The notes under the pieces were generated by a model. The model was not told where the DNA came from. It worked only from the letters and a program-made list of their open reading frames with translations, and ran no database searches. Below are positions 25,861 through 38,067 of a stretch of DNA of 64,000 nucleotides, piece after piece. The translations under genes and the position numbers were made by a program. This DNA is from Anoplopoma fimbria. Lineage: Eukaryota; Chordata; Actinopteri; Perciformes; Anoplopomatidae. Location: the NCBI RefSeq assembly GCF_027596085.1, contig NC_072450.1, positions 7,032,903-7,096,902 on the forward strand, written 5' to 3'. How positions within the stretch are numbered: the stretch's first letter is position 1; every line of letters begins with the position of its first letter.

Positions 25861-26039
25861 TCTACATCTGACGGCTGCATTGTAAAACACTTCCCGTCCA
25901 AGGGGAGCGACGCTGCATGAAATACCTCCACCACCGGCACCCCCACTGTCTCCCACCCTCACTCCCCTCCCCCCCTCCATACAATCCTCATTTCTCTTTA
26001 AATTCGCTGAAAATCGCATCCATTTTATCAAGTCCATGA

Positions 26040-27224
26040 GACTTCAAGAATGTTAATTCAAAGAAAAACTCCATGTGCTTCAATTTCTCTTGTTTACGGA
26101 ATTTCCCTAGAAATGTCAGTATCTTTAAAACTCAATATGGCTCTTTAGTAACGTCTAGTGGCAGCATTGTAAAATGCGTGTTCTCTACTGACTTTAAAGA
26201 TCAAATAGTTTTTTTTTATGTGCCAAACTAAAAAAAATCCCAATTGAGCATCAGTGTTTCAGTGTTCTTAAAGATTTTAGCAAACCTGAAAGAAGTGCAA
26301 ATCATTTAGTGAATAGTTCAAGGAGCCCTGAATGTGGGGCTTTCCGTGCAAATACACAAAGCCAGTATGTAGTGTGTACAGGACCTGGCTATGTGAAGTC
26401 ATATCAGTAAATACCTAGAGTACAGCTGGATTCTACCTGTTTAGAAAGTTTGAATTCTCTGCAATCCTTAAAGTGACTTTCAAATATCTGCGGCACTTGA
26501 TTTTATCTCAATGATATATTCCGGTACTATTAAAACACTGCTCATGGTTCCTCTTTTACCTGAGACAGAAAAAGGATAATCCCTACATGATATTCAGAGA
26601 AATATTGATTGATACGTTAGATTCTTTATGGGACTCATTAATAGTCTAAATAGCTGCTAAAATGATTTTTTCCAGCGTTGGCTTAAAACGTTCCTCCTTT
26701 CTTTATTGGTCTTTTATGGACACTTTTCATTTTTCATGCTCCATCCTTTTCACCTTCGACACACCCCTCTCCTCTCTCTTTTCCTCTCCCCTCTCTCCTT
26801 CTTTTCTTCCCCTGTCCTTCCTTCTCTTTGTTCGTCTTACCCGCACCCTCCCACCCCCTTCGTCACTGCCCTACATGTCTTCCACGCTGGCCTGCGACCG
26901 CACGGCGCTCTTGCTTGCTGTTAGAAGTTATGGTTTGCGGCCGGTTGGCTGACAGCGCTACAGCAGAGGGCGAGATAAGGCTGTGACCTCTCTGGCCGGA
27001 GAGGATGAGATGAATACATTTACTCGCTGTGTGATGGGAGGCCGGGTCAGGGGGGAGGGAGAGAAACGGGGGCAGTATGTGTGCCGTCCCTGGGTGCCTG
27101 CCCCCCCTTAACTAAATCTGCTGTATCTGTAACAAGGGCTTCAGACAATAGGGAGGGAAGGGGTGGATGGAAGGGGGAGGAGGATGGAGGAGGAAGGGAG
27201 GTGTTGGGTGGTTGGGGTGTGTGC

Positions 27225-27230
<6 letters not shown>
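26040..27230. other. Non-coding stretch with pyrimidine- and purine-rich patches
   Basis: A CT-rich patch at 26,745-26,870 and GGA-rich sequence at 27,140-27,205 yield low-complexity frames only. No coding signature. Confidence 0.5.

Positions 27231-27233
<3 letters not shown>

Positions 27234-27289
<56 letters not shown>
27234..27289. repeat. (TA)n microsatellite
   Basis: Pure TA dinucleotides, about 28 units, preceded by a short GT run. This is a strong candidate for DNA unwinding or cruciform formation. Confidence 0.95.
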
Positions 27290-27291
<2 letters not shown>

Positions 27292-27417
27292 TGTGTATCG
27301 TCTCGTCTTTTCCCCAAGGCCTGATATTGGATGATGTCCCAAAATCAAGGCCTCCTGCCACGAATCCACAATTCATCACCCTGAACAGAATGTGAGTGTG
27401 TGTGAGAGTGTGTATGA

Positions 27418-27421
<4 letters not shown>

Positions 27422-27505
<84 letters not shown>
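27422..27505. repeat. (GT)n microsatellite
   Basis: Pure GT dinucleotides over about 84 bp, only about 130 bp from the TA tract. Confidence 0.95.
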
Positions 27506-27506
<1 letters not shown>

Positions 27507-27509
27507 GCA

Positions 27510-29600
27510 CAGTACAGTTTATGGGTGTGCATGCCGATGTCTTTTACAGTCTATCTGCATCTCGTTTGCATTTCTCTGTCTTCAACGCACACATACTGTG
27601 GGAACGTTTTAGCATCTTCTTTATTTGTCATTTTTAAGACTTAAAAACCAGAAATAAACTAGGACGCATAAAAAAACACTTAAAGGAAAAAGTGTGATCA
27701 TAAGTTTTGTAATGTGTCATGTTAACTTTATGAATCATTAAATAGATTAAGCATCTATGCATGTTGCATATGTCAATGCATTATGAGTAGTTGCACCAAA
27801 TATTGTTATTCCAGTTTTTTTTTGGATTTTGTTAACTTTTAGAGGCCTGAAGAGATAAAAAGTAAAGTACAATATAAAGAAAAGTCAGAAGAAAAATACA
27901 AACGTTTTTGTATGTTTGGACTCTTCATCAAGTTGGCATTCATTATTGTGGTAATGCCGTTTAAGTGCTGATTGATTTTGAAAAGTGTAATAAGAGCTTT
28001 TTATGTGAGATGAAAATGAATAAAAAAATCACAAAATCCAAATTTCTTAAACACAGCAGCGTGGTTCGCCAAACCTTAAGTTGCAGATGTAATTTGCAGT
28101 AAATGCACTAAAACTTACAAAACCGCAGGTACAAGATTTTCTCTCCGTCTTTGTCTGAGCTCGTGTGATTGTGTTTCTCTTTTGAACTGAGTGTGTGTCC
28201 ACCAAGGGCATCATTTATCCAGCAGCTCAGAGGCAAAAACAACCTGCTGCCAGTATTGATGGTTCGTCCTGCAGCACCTGTGTGGATTGGGTTCAGAGGT
28301 CACCAGTCACAGGCAATCAGGAGTAAATGGAGCCTGTGTAACACTAGACAAACGGCTAAGAGCTTCAGAACAAAGCCAAGGCCGCCGCCCTGTGTGTGTT
28401 GTGTATATGTGTGTGTATTACTGCATTACTCTGACTCCCTTATTTCACTCATCCTTAGCCGCTGTAACAGGATTAATTCTTGTTTATTTCCAAGCTTCTG
28501 ACCTTCCTCATGATCCGTTTATCCTTACTTCTCCTCATGAGTGCAAAACTCACCAAAACTCCCATCTTTTTTTTTACTTTTAACTAAATAAAACGACTGC
28601 CGGGTGAGCCACTCAGCAGCCAAAACACATCTGCAATCCTTTTATCCCCTTAGTAAGGTTTAACGCTCTCAGCTCCTACAGTCGGCCTCGTCCTCTGTTC
28701 ATCCGCAGACTAATCCAACACTGTTTTATTGTCTTATTGACTCTCTGAGCCTGAACGCCAAGAATCCTAACAAGTTGTGGGAAGCGTCACGAAGGCAAAG
28801 CGGTGAAATTCGGCATCTCGGAGCGGAGACGAGTCAGGGAGTTGGGGCCTCGCTCTGGGAGGAATACGCATATCAAAGAGGTATTAAAACGCACCGATCC
28901 GTCGTGCCTTAACTCACTCTTACATCATCATAAAACATCATCCAATTTACCGGCACTGTCAGAGAGGAACCATAACACATTTGCATAACGCAGCGTCTTC
29001 ACTATGTTAATTCACCCTCAACTCAGCCATAGACACTGAATCTTTTTTTTGGGTGTTTAGACTTATTCCACCTCTCTATGGCGTGTGCATGAGTGCATTA
29101 CGCTGTGGCACGTCGATGACTGTGAAAGATTATGGAGGTAAATGAGGCTCTCCAAAGCCCTCAGAGCTCTCCATACAGCGGAGCAGAGATACCCAGCGGT
29201 ATCTCTGGAAGAGCAATAGAAACACATTACTGACAAAATCACATTGCCACTGAGGGGTGTAAGTTACCGGGGAAATGGATGGAGCACACGGGGAGGAGGG
29301 GAAGAGGTGGCGGAGGTGAGGCTCACTGCCGTTCTACAATTTTCTATGACATATTTGATCCCTTTTTAATTTTCTGGCTATGAGAAATATGGAAGGTGAC
29401 TTGATTAAATTCTGCCTCGGCTGGATTCTGATGCAAAGCAGAGCGCAGTGACCGGGAGTGAACCCACATCTGGTGAATTTGTGAGTTCAAGTGTGTTAAA
29501 GGGAGGAAAGCTCCTACAGATCTCTCTGACACTGTTTCGTATCATCTATCTGTGGCTTTCAGAGACGAGCAGGAGACTGACAGCCATGCTAGCGTAATGG
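27510..29600. other. Non-coding stretch
   Basis: AT-rich up to about 28,100, then less AT-rich unique sequence (28,170-28,400 and 28,740-29,330) that may be conserved non-coding DNA. A short hairpin (AGAGATACC/GGTATCTCT, 29,186-29,207) is present. No gene recognised. Confidence 0.45.
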
Positions 29601-29619
29601 CTCCTGTCCATCACTTTGG

Positions 29620-30400
29620 ACTGAAATATCTCAACAGATGTTCATGTTCCCCAGAGGATGACTCTTACTGTCTTTGGTGATCTCAAGACTTTTCCTCTAG
29701 CGGCACCAACTATTGGATGGATTGTCATGAAATTTGGTTCCCCAATTCACTTTCCCCTCAGGATGAATTGTAATAACTTTAGTGAGTATCTGGCTTTCCC
29801 TCTAAAGGCCCTTACACACTGATGGGAGATTTTTTTGGGGCAATTAATCTGCACGTCAATTTTTTTTTTGAACTCCATTGCATCCTTTATTTATCATATA
29901 ACAATGTCAAAGACAGCACTGATCAGAGGCACTCCTCTCATTGTTACCTTTCACAATAAAAGCCCGAGACATATACACTGTGTAACTGTTTACCAGAGGG
30001 AGCTCAAATTCACTTGGAGCACTTTGCTAAAAGGAAATTCAATACACTATCTTACAGTACAACAAGTTACTTTAGACAGACTGCCAGACTCTGCTCTGTG
30101 TCAATAGCATCCTGGTAGTTGGTCCTCTGTCCAAAATCTATCCAAATATATCATTGAAAAAGTGTTGTTAAAGTGTTGCAATGTTGCAGGTATGAATAGT
30201 TTTGATACTAAATATTTGCAGCAGAGTATTTTGAGTTTTTGTGTTTATTTGTCACAGAGTGAGTAAAGGCAATAATGACATCAGGTCAAAATTTCACCAA
30301 CGTATTGACATTCCCATCAGCCACAGCTGTACATTGTGTTTATTTCCAGTTAGCAAATGTTAGCGTGCTAACACCCTGTAAACTACAGTACAAACAACCA
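29620..30400 (+). repeat. Dispersed teleost repeat family A, long copy with internal non-matching stretch
   Basis: The 5' part runs AAATATCTCAACAGATGTTC, CCCCAGAGGATGACTCTTAC, GACTTTTCCTCTAGCGGCAC, ATTGGATGGATTGTCATGAA and CCCTCAGGATGAATTGTAAT. From about 29,806 to 30,235 the sequence no longer fits the family. From 30,280 it resumes with CATCAGGTCAAAATTTCACC, GACATTCCCATCAGCCACAG and GTTAGCGTGCTAACACCC. The interruption is probably an insertion or a replaced segment. Confidence 0.6.
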
Positions 30401-33380
30401 CAGATTTAATTAAGAGTTACTGGTATATTAAATGTAGCCCATCCCTGAGAATCATGTTGGACGATTCCTCAGCTCTTGATTTACGTCCAGTGCCAATTTT
30501 TATTGTTAATACTGGAGGTAGTGAGGCAGAAACTACTGTAAGTGTGTGGAGGTCAGGGGATTTAATAGATTATATGTAATGTGAGAGGTGTCGCAAGTAG
30601 AGGCAAACTCAGATGCAATTATGAATTAGCAGATCCCCTTTAGCTCTATGGAGTTAAAATGTCTTTCAGGTCATTGTTGTTTTTTTTACTGACCACAAAT
30701 TAACTGTTTTTGGTTCATTAGCCTGATTTACAGCAGCAGCAGGCAGCTGCTTTCAGTGACAAGGCTCTGATAAATCCACTGTACATTAAACTGCCAAGCA
30801 GCAGACAAAGCTAACGACTAACTGATGAACATAGTGGGGCATTTGCCAGCTTAAGAGGCAGATGTTTGTTGAATATTGGACTTATATTCATCAGGTGGAC
30901 ACAAACACAACACAAAATGAATGTTAATGTATCTGCTGGGTGTATAAATAACAAGTTCATCATATAAACTCGACCCTGTCATATATTTGGCAGTGAAAGC
31001 TTTGAGATTTGGTCAAGAATTTTAAATAAAATTCTGTGGCTCGGTACGAGGTGCAACGTCCTTTAAGCTGCAGCACCAATAATGACAACTGGTGCTGGCT
31101 AAAGAAACATGTGACTGCATAAAAAAGACCCAACTTCTCTCTAGAAATACCAAACACATTATACATATTCCCATACTGTAAGGTATCTTTCCCAGTACTT
31201 AATCTATTTTCTTCTATTGTGTGTTCCGTGGCAACAAGAAGTTTCAGAAAGCATAAGAGAACAACATGAAAACAATTTGAGTCACTTTAAATGTCTCTGA
31301 CAAGAGTTGTTCTTTTTACCAGCTATTGATTTGATGATCTATAACAGTGATGCTTCTGAACTGAAACAGTCTTCATGTTTCTTGAAAGATTGTAGTGCCA
31401 TCTGCTGGAAAATCAGGTTCATCACAGAAGCAGCAGATGAAGTTACTTTAAAGGATCATACCAGATTACATTTTCCTTCCTTGTTACAAATCTTGTTTTC
31501 CATTACTGCCAAATATTTTTTTAAGAGCATGCCTTTGTGTTTCCATCCTTTTGGCAGCCATTGGTTTCCATTAATTACAGTATGCCAGCTAGTAGTGTCT
31601 TAAAACTGAAGATTTAAAAGGTGAAGTGCAGTTTTTTAAGCTGTATTCACATATATAACCATGCTATTCGGTGTACAATTTCTTTGAATATGAAAGTATA
31701 GAAAAGTACATATTATGTTGTGAAATATGTTTTTTTTTAACTTTTGTTTTTGTTTTTATGTGATATTGGAAGATGTATGGAAAATGTATTTTTTAATATG
31801 TGATAAATATCTGTGCCTTGTTCTAGTCCAACATCTGATGGGTCAAATGTTTGGCATGACCATGAACATAAAAAGTTCTATAACAAACAAACCATAAAAT
31901 GTTATTAAACACTTACTTTGAGAAGAAGTCGTCTTGCTACCCGGAACCCTACAAGTTGATTTTTGTAATGAAATTTATGGAGCTATTACGATATAATGCG
32001 TACTTTTTCTGGAATGATGAAAAACATTTCATGATATGTCATATTATTAATGTAGTTCAATAATATTGACCTTAGTCAAACTTCAATTTAACGCAAATAT
32101 TGGCATTAAAGTGGCATTAAAAATTAAAACAGCAATAATGTATTATGTGGAGATTTTATTATATCTCCTATCAGCCACTGTGGTTCAGGTAAACTACTAC
32201 TACTACTGAATGAATTAAACACTGTGTATAGCAGCGTTTTACATTACAAAAAACTGACTTTTACTTGAATACATATTCAATCACTAGCAAAAACTTAAAA
32301 TTGTTGGAAATGTTATTGTTAAAGCTCTAAAGCTGTGGCACAAAAAACTATTGTTGTCACACTTAATGGTTAATATAAAGAATTTAGTATTTTTTACTGG
32401 ATTTCTACAAACTGGAGGCTGGAGTTTTCAAACAAATTTCATTTTCCATTGTATTCTTTTGTTCCACAGCACTGCAGCTATCAAACCAAACTGTCTTACC
32501 AAAAGGTCAAAGTTCAATTAAGTGCAAACAAATTCTACTAAGATTAGTGTGCCTAAAATTCAGAGGAAACGCATAATGGGCCTGGGGGAAATGAGAAGTG
32601 TCTGGAGACAGGGGTTGAGGGTCTGATGATCTTCCTGATCCAGACTGCTGATTGAAAACATGCCTCTGCTTTGATTTTAGGTTCCACACCAGATTTGCAA
32701 CCAGGCCTCTCTGCTCAGGAAATGAGCAGAGAGGCCATTTGCTCTAACATTGTCAAATTGGGGGTTATTCAATGCTGCTACGGCTACGACTACTTCGATG
32801 TAATTTCCTTTAGAAAACTTATGTAATCGAGTACATCTTTTTCTAATAGCCTTATATTCACTCAGAGTATTGAAGACATTTTACTTGGCATTGTTGGATA
32901 CTTGATTTGCAATTAAAGCATCACAGATTACTATTGCATTTCAATTCAAATGCTGCATATATGCCAACTAAACATCAATTCTGAGAACTCTACTCCAGCA
33001 TAGTAAAACAAAAATACCTTTCAGGATTAGTTATTCTTTTTTGACAAAATGTTTTCCCTACCTATGTTATGAAACTTAAAGTTATTACAAGGAATGTTCA
33101 TTTGGTGTTGATTTGAGTGGTCCTTGTGGACAAAAGCGGTAGTGTGTCCAAGCACCAGAGTCCCTTTGGAAAAACTCTTATTTTACCGCAGCAGGGTCTG
33201 AGATTCTGCTGGAACATTCCTGATTCTGGGTCTGGTGTCGGTGTTGACTAAAATGATGTCCAGATATTCAGGTGTTCTATGATCTCAAATGGCTTGAAAA
33301 TAGTGCATATATAGCTGCACTTAATAGGTGAAAATATATATATAAACTCACATAAAATGTACTCCTCATGTTGCAAATTG
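30400..33380. other. Non-coding AT-rich stretch
   Basis: No gene, RNA or well-defined transposon was recognised. A perfect hairpin at 32,704-32,736 is listed separately. The open frame at 31,307-31,603 has no domain signature. Confidence 0.45.
32704..32736. repeat. Perfect inverted repeat, 14-bp arms, 5-bp loop
   Basis: GGCCTCTCTGCTCA (32704-32717), loop GGAAA, then TGAGCAGAGAGGCC (32723-32736). The arms are perfectly complementary. Arms this short without a wider fold do not make a pre-miRNA by themselves, so this is recorded as a palindrome. Confidence 0.9.
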
Positions 33381-33384
33381 TACA

Positions 33385-33550
33385 GTGGCGGTCTCTGTGA
33401 AGAGGACACGCTCCCTATGTAGATATGAATGGCTCATTCTAAGGTAATGAAAAACACAAATATTCTTAGTTCCAAGTGATTATACACTAATGAAAACATA
33501 GTTTAAAACACACAATTTCTGCTAATAGATTTCCCAAAATAACATTAATG
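33385..33550 (+). repeat. Fragment of dispersed miniature element family C (3' part)
   Basis: GCTCCCTATGTAGATATGAA, GGCTCATTCTAAGGTAATGA and GATTATACACTAATGAAAAC, with CTGCTAATAGATTTCCC after them, match the second half of a fish miniature transposon family. The fuller copy is at 44,522-44,818. The 5' half and both ends are missing here. Confidence 0.6.
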
Positions 33551-33750
33551 ATTTCCCTGTGCAGCTGTATAAAAATCCACATCTGTGTCTTTAAGTGATG
33601 AAAGGAGGAACGGAGGAGTAGAGGAACACAAGTGCTTTATTTTGTAATAATGCAGAGATTTCAGGCAGGATGATGAAGATGAGATTGGATCTGAACTAAA
33701 TGGATCAAGATTTCTTCAGAGGATTCCCTTATCTAATCAAGTACTGCATG

Positions 33751-33864
<114 letters not shown>

Positions 33865-34469
33865 CTCAAAAGTCTAAATGAATTTGTTTCCTGTTTGTTT
33901 CTTCAGGCCCTTGTGTTGCCCTGCGGAGCTCTCAAACTTTGATAAACAAGTTTTATATTTTGTCAGTTTGAAGAAAATGAAGATTGTTGGTCAAACCACT
34001 GTACAGGGAACTGAAGCACAATACCCACTGAGTGATGGGGACTTCAAAATGGTCCGTGCTTGTTGAGGTAATAAAAAGCTCACATACAAAGATTGTTTTG
34101 AGTTTGATAATCTCATTTGCAAAAGGGCTCAGTCAACCTTAAACAATGGCTCAGACGGATACTTATATACAAATAGAGTGTGGTCACAGTGACATTGAAT
34201 CCATCATCTCTAATCAAACAGTCTGCCACTGCATCTTGATACAGGAAGTTGTCTTTCATCCACAGCTGCATTATGATGGGGAGTTGTTTTTGAAGGTACT
34301 GAATGCCTCTAAACAAGCTACCAACCTAAAGCATCCAGTCACATACGGTTAAGGTGTTGTTTATAAGAAAAGATATACATGAGTTCAAGGAAAGGACAGT
34401 TTTTTTTTTACTGCAGATCGAGTACGATTTTTATTTTCCAGTATGGTCCTAGTGTCAAAACCTAGAATT

Positions 34470-34680
34470 AAAGGAGACATGTTGTACTCATTTTAAGCTT
34501 CATACTTCATACATGTTGACATGCTTTAATTTCATTAACCTCTTTATCTTTTTCATACTGTCTGTCTGAATGAACCTGTATTCACAGTCTGTCTGGAACG
34601 CTGCATATTGGTGCCTGTCTCTTTAAGGCCTCATATGGAAAAAACTCAGTCTGCTATGATTGGATGGCAAGAAAAAATAT
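34470..34680 (+). repeat. Dispersed teleost repeat (family E)
   Basis: TTAAAGGAGACATGTTGTAC, CTCATTTTAAGCTTCATACT, ACATGCTTTAATTTC, CTGTATTCACAGTCTGTCTG, GCCTGTCTCTTTAAGGCC and CAGTCTGCTATGATTGG occur in the order of a common fish interspersed repeat. A short minus-strand piece of the same family lies at 37,775-37,830. Confidence 0.6.
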
Positions 34681-35179
34681 GGTGAACCTTTGCAAAGTTA
34701 TAGTTTAACTATACTTTAACTTACTCAGATGGGAGATGGTATATTCTAATGAGCATGTGACAAAGGAAGGGGAGACAAATATAGTGGCTTGTTGAACCAC
34801 ATGTTTACTGATCCAGGCAGTCCACAAAATAAATGACAGGGTTGTCTTATTTCACAGTTTTAGGGTTGGTAGACACTGTTAATACTCAAACGTATGTGCA
34901 CAAGCACTAAAAAAAATGTTTTCATGTGTATGACATGTTTCTAAATGTTAAGTGTTCCACATTAGAAAAAAACACAAATATGGGGTTGTGTTGTTGAGTA
35001 CTGAATCACTGTAGTATTGTTTTAATGTTAAAATATGAATAAAAAGTATCATATTAGGTTTTTTTTTACTGTTTGTAATCCTTGTTACTGTTTATATTAT
35101 TTATAAAACATTGTAGCTGTATTAGACTTTGCGTTAGTATTAACAGTATAAGTAGCATGCATTATTAGTTTGTTGCACT

Positions 35180-35730
35180 TATTGTATTCGTATTAGTTTG
35201 TTTCTGCACTGTACTTTTGCTCTGGTTTATGCTTTTAGATGCTTGTTTAAGAAAGGAGATGCACTTATGACTTCTGGTGACTAGTAGTTCTCTAGAACAG
35301 TGGTTCTCAAATGGGGGTACGTGTACCCCTGGGGGTACGTGAAGGCACTCCAGGGGGTACGTGAGATTTTTAGAAAATATATTTAAAATTAGCATCCATT
35401 CAAAAATCCTTTAAAAATTGTTATTTAATAAATATTCAATAAAATATAAGTGTAAGTTCATAAACTGAATTCAATGCAACAATGCAATCGTCAGTGTTGA
35501 CAGTTTAATAAATCAGACACTGATGGCAGAGCGCTTAGTATTACATCTTTTTTTCAACCAAAAATGCTTTGCACTGGTTAGGGGGTACTTGGCTAAAAAA
35601 GTATTTCACAGGAGGTACATCACTGAAAAAAGGTTGAGAACCACTGCTCTAGAATACCTATGTTGAATACACTTATTGTAAGTCGCTTTGGATAAAAGCG
35701 TCTGCTAAATGACTGTAATGTAATGTAAAA
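35180..35730 (+). mobile_element. LINE/SINE 3' tail split by a hAT miniature element
   Basis: The sequence TTGTAAGTCGCTTTGGATAA, then AAGCGTCTGCTAAATGAC and a short AATGT tail (35,678-35,727), is the conserved 3' tail shared by fish L2-type LINEs and the SINEs that use them. Sequence before the nested insertion (GCACTGTACTTTTGCTC, GATGCACTTATGAC) looks like the same element continuing upstream. The tail is followed by an (ATT)n run at about 35,730-35,767. Confidence 0.6.
35298..35646. mobile_element. hAT-type miniature inverted-repeat element with 8-bp target duplication
   Basis: Terminal inverted repeats CAGTGGTTCTCAA (35298-35310) and TTGAGAACCACTG (35634-35646) are perfect over 13 bp. They are flanked by the 8-bp duplication CTCTAGAA (35290-35297 and 35647-35654). 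Eight-base duplications and CAGTGG... ends define hAT elements. At 349 bp with no transposase frame it is non-autonomous. Internal GGGGGTACGTG repeats are typical of this fish family. Confidence 0.92.
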
Positions 35731-35837
35731 TTATTATTATTATAGTTTTTATTATTATTATTATCATAATTATTATCTAAAGGAATAATAAGTCCTGTAA
35801 ACGGTGGCGGTCATGTTGAAGGTCGTTTCCCCTTTAA

Positions 35838-36038
35838 TTTTTTTTTTTTTTTTTTTTTGGGGGTGAAACGTCAACGTTATTCTGTTCAGAGCTGTGAGGA
35901 GGGGAGGATGAGAGGAGGATGAGAGGAGGATGAGAGGAGGAGGAGAGGAGGAGGAGGAGGAGGAGGAGAGGAGGAGGAGAGGAGGAGAGGAGGAGGAGGG
36001 AGGAGGAGGGAGGAGGAGAGGAGGAGGAGGAGAGGAGA
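35838..36038. repeat. Poly-T run followed by a long GGA/GAG purine tract
   Basis: About 21 T (35838-35858), a short gap, then about 144 bp of almost pure purine built from GGAGGA and GAGAGG units (35895-36038). Homopurine stretches with mirror symmetry can form triplex (H-) DNA. It sits immediately upstream of the likely first exon of islr2. Confidence 0.85.
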
Positions 36039-36044
36039 TAACTC

Positions 36045-36250
36045 TGTATGACAAACATTCACCGGCAGCAGAAACCCCGCAGCGGACACGCATCTCTTTC
36101 ACCATGTAGATGCAGCGACAGACACGCATGACAACGCACTCAGCTTCCTCTTCAAACTTGAAACCAGCATGTATCCTGAGCTGCTCTGACTGGAAACACC
36201 GACGCATATTCTCTGCAGAGATTAGAAAAAACCAAAAAACCCCAATGCAG
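36045..36250 (+). other. Probable untranslated first exon of islr2
   Basis: A less AT-rich segment ends in CCCAATGCAG followed by GTAAGC at 36251, a strong splice donor. The next good plus-strand acceptor in front of the islr2 coding region is TGTTTTACAG ending at 38,058, nine bases before the ATG. ISLR2 genes of other vertebrates typically have untranslated 5' exons and one coding exon, which fits. The exon's 5' boundary is a guess. Confidence 0.4.
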
Positions 36251-38058
36251 GTAAGCTTGTCACCCAGCTGCAGTCTCCTAACACGGAGGTGAGGGATCTG
36301 ATTCCTCTCTGCATCAATTATTCACCTGTTTTTTTCTTTGCGGGGATGAACTTTGGTCTTGTGGTGTCAGATTTCATTGACAGTCATGATGTTTTGTTTT
36401 TAAAAAAAGAGTGGATTCCAGCAGTGTGCATGCCAGGCAGCAGGCTGTAAACAAACAGAGCAGACATTTCAGCACCAAGGACAGAGCACCGGAGGCAGCT
36501 GCGTAGTTGGAAAAAGCTTCTCCCAATGACACAACACACAGATGAACTGTGTTAATTAAACATGTATTAATATTAGTTTATTAACCGAGTGCATCGTCAG
36601 AGCTTCAGATAAACTAAAATATTCATTTATGCACCAGTTTCCCCCCCACCCCTGTTTTCCCAGACATACCACATGTGGGTATGTGGGTGTATACCTCCTT
36701 CTGAGAGAATTACACGTTGTCACTTGTCAGTACAAGAGAGTAAGAATCATATAGGCAAAATGTCCTTTTTTTCAACAGAATAATTTATGGGTGTGATGAT
36801 GAGCTATTAAAGATGAGTCAGTCTTTTAATTATGTGGCACAGAATCCCAAATTTGCCTCAAAGGGCCTCACAATCTGTGCAGTTAATAACATTTCATATC
36901 CTTAGACACTCAAAAAAATCTCAAGAAGAGCAGCAGAGGAATGTTTTTTTTTATTCCAGGACAGACAGTCCAAAATTATAGTATGATAAATCAGGATGAT
37001 AATATTACATATATGACGGATATGGATCTGGGGAGACGTCAAACAGGTGAAAAGCTGTTAGGTTGAGCCACTTTAAGTGGGGCTCCTGTGTTCTTTACAT
37101 CAACAAAAGTAGCTGCTCTCTTCCTTCTCCAGTAAGTAGGTCAGTCTTATCATGCAGAGGAATGATCAAATGGACAAAAGTGTTTTAAAAAATCCACACG
37201 TACCATTAGCCATCCAGATAGTTATTGTTTTTTATGTATCTAGGTATTGTGATATCTGTGACTGAGATTTCTCAGAATTTAATTAAAAGACTCTGCAGTA
37301 AAATCTCTTTCCAGAATCAACTTTCTGTTTACTCTGATCAACAGGCCGCACCGATGGAGTCTTAATTCACAATATAATCCAATAATTATGTAAACAGTGG
37401 AGGCAGAAAAGTACTGAAACTTGTGCATAATAATTGAGTAACATTTCTCTCCTGCTCTGACTGAAAATGTTGATTGTCGGAAAGCAGGTTTGCTGAATGT
37501 AGCCGAGCAGTCACCTCTGGCTGATGCCCTAGTCTCCCTTGCATTGTCTCTGCAGAATGGCACACATTGTTTAAATGGTAATGTTGAAAGACCTTAATCA
37601 ATTCATACATCAGGCACGTATCTGCGAAACAGAGAAAACTGTCAAAGGTCAACAAGTTATACTTTTAAATGATGGTACAATGATGGTAGCTCTTTGGTTT
37701 GATTATATATAGAGAGTATATAATGGTTTTAAAGTAGTCACTGCAGCCTTGAACAAGCTAATCATTGAGTACCTAAAATAAAAACAAAGTATGAACCTGA
37801 AAATGAGCATGATTTGGCTTGTTTAATACTAGATTTAGAAACTGGGACTTTTTGAAAAATGCAGTTCTTACTCTGTCTGGAGGCAGTTTTTCTTCTAAAA
37901 TGTCAAAATTTAGTAGACTAGCTCTGACACTTAATACCCAAATCTGTGGTATTTTCATTTTAAATTCTATTGTTTAACTCTTCTTTTTCCATTAATTCTG
38001 CTAATTAAACCAAGTTTAATCTACTAATTTAATGATGTACTGTGACGCTGTTTTACAG
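36251..38058 (+). other. Putative islr2 intron
   Basis: Bounded by GTAAGC (36251) and TTTTACAG (ending 38058). It is AT-rich, with no coding signal. It holds a short minus-strand piece of dispersed family E at 37,775-37,830. Confidence 0.4.
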
Positions 38059-38067
38059 GAGAAGAAG

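Noticed and set aside
32704..32736. Hairpin considered as a microRNA precursor
   Set aside because: The stem is only 14 bp; flanking sequence does not extend the pairing to pre-miRNA length.
35773..36207. 144-codon minus-strand frame with long Ser/Pro runs
   Set aside because: It spans the GGA tract and poly-T run antisense to the likely islr2 first exon; composition artefact.
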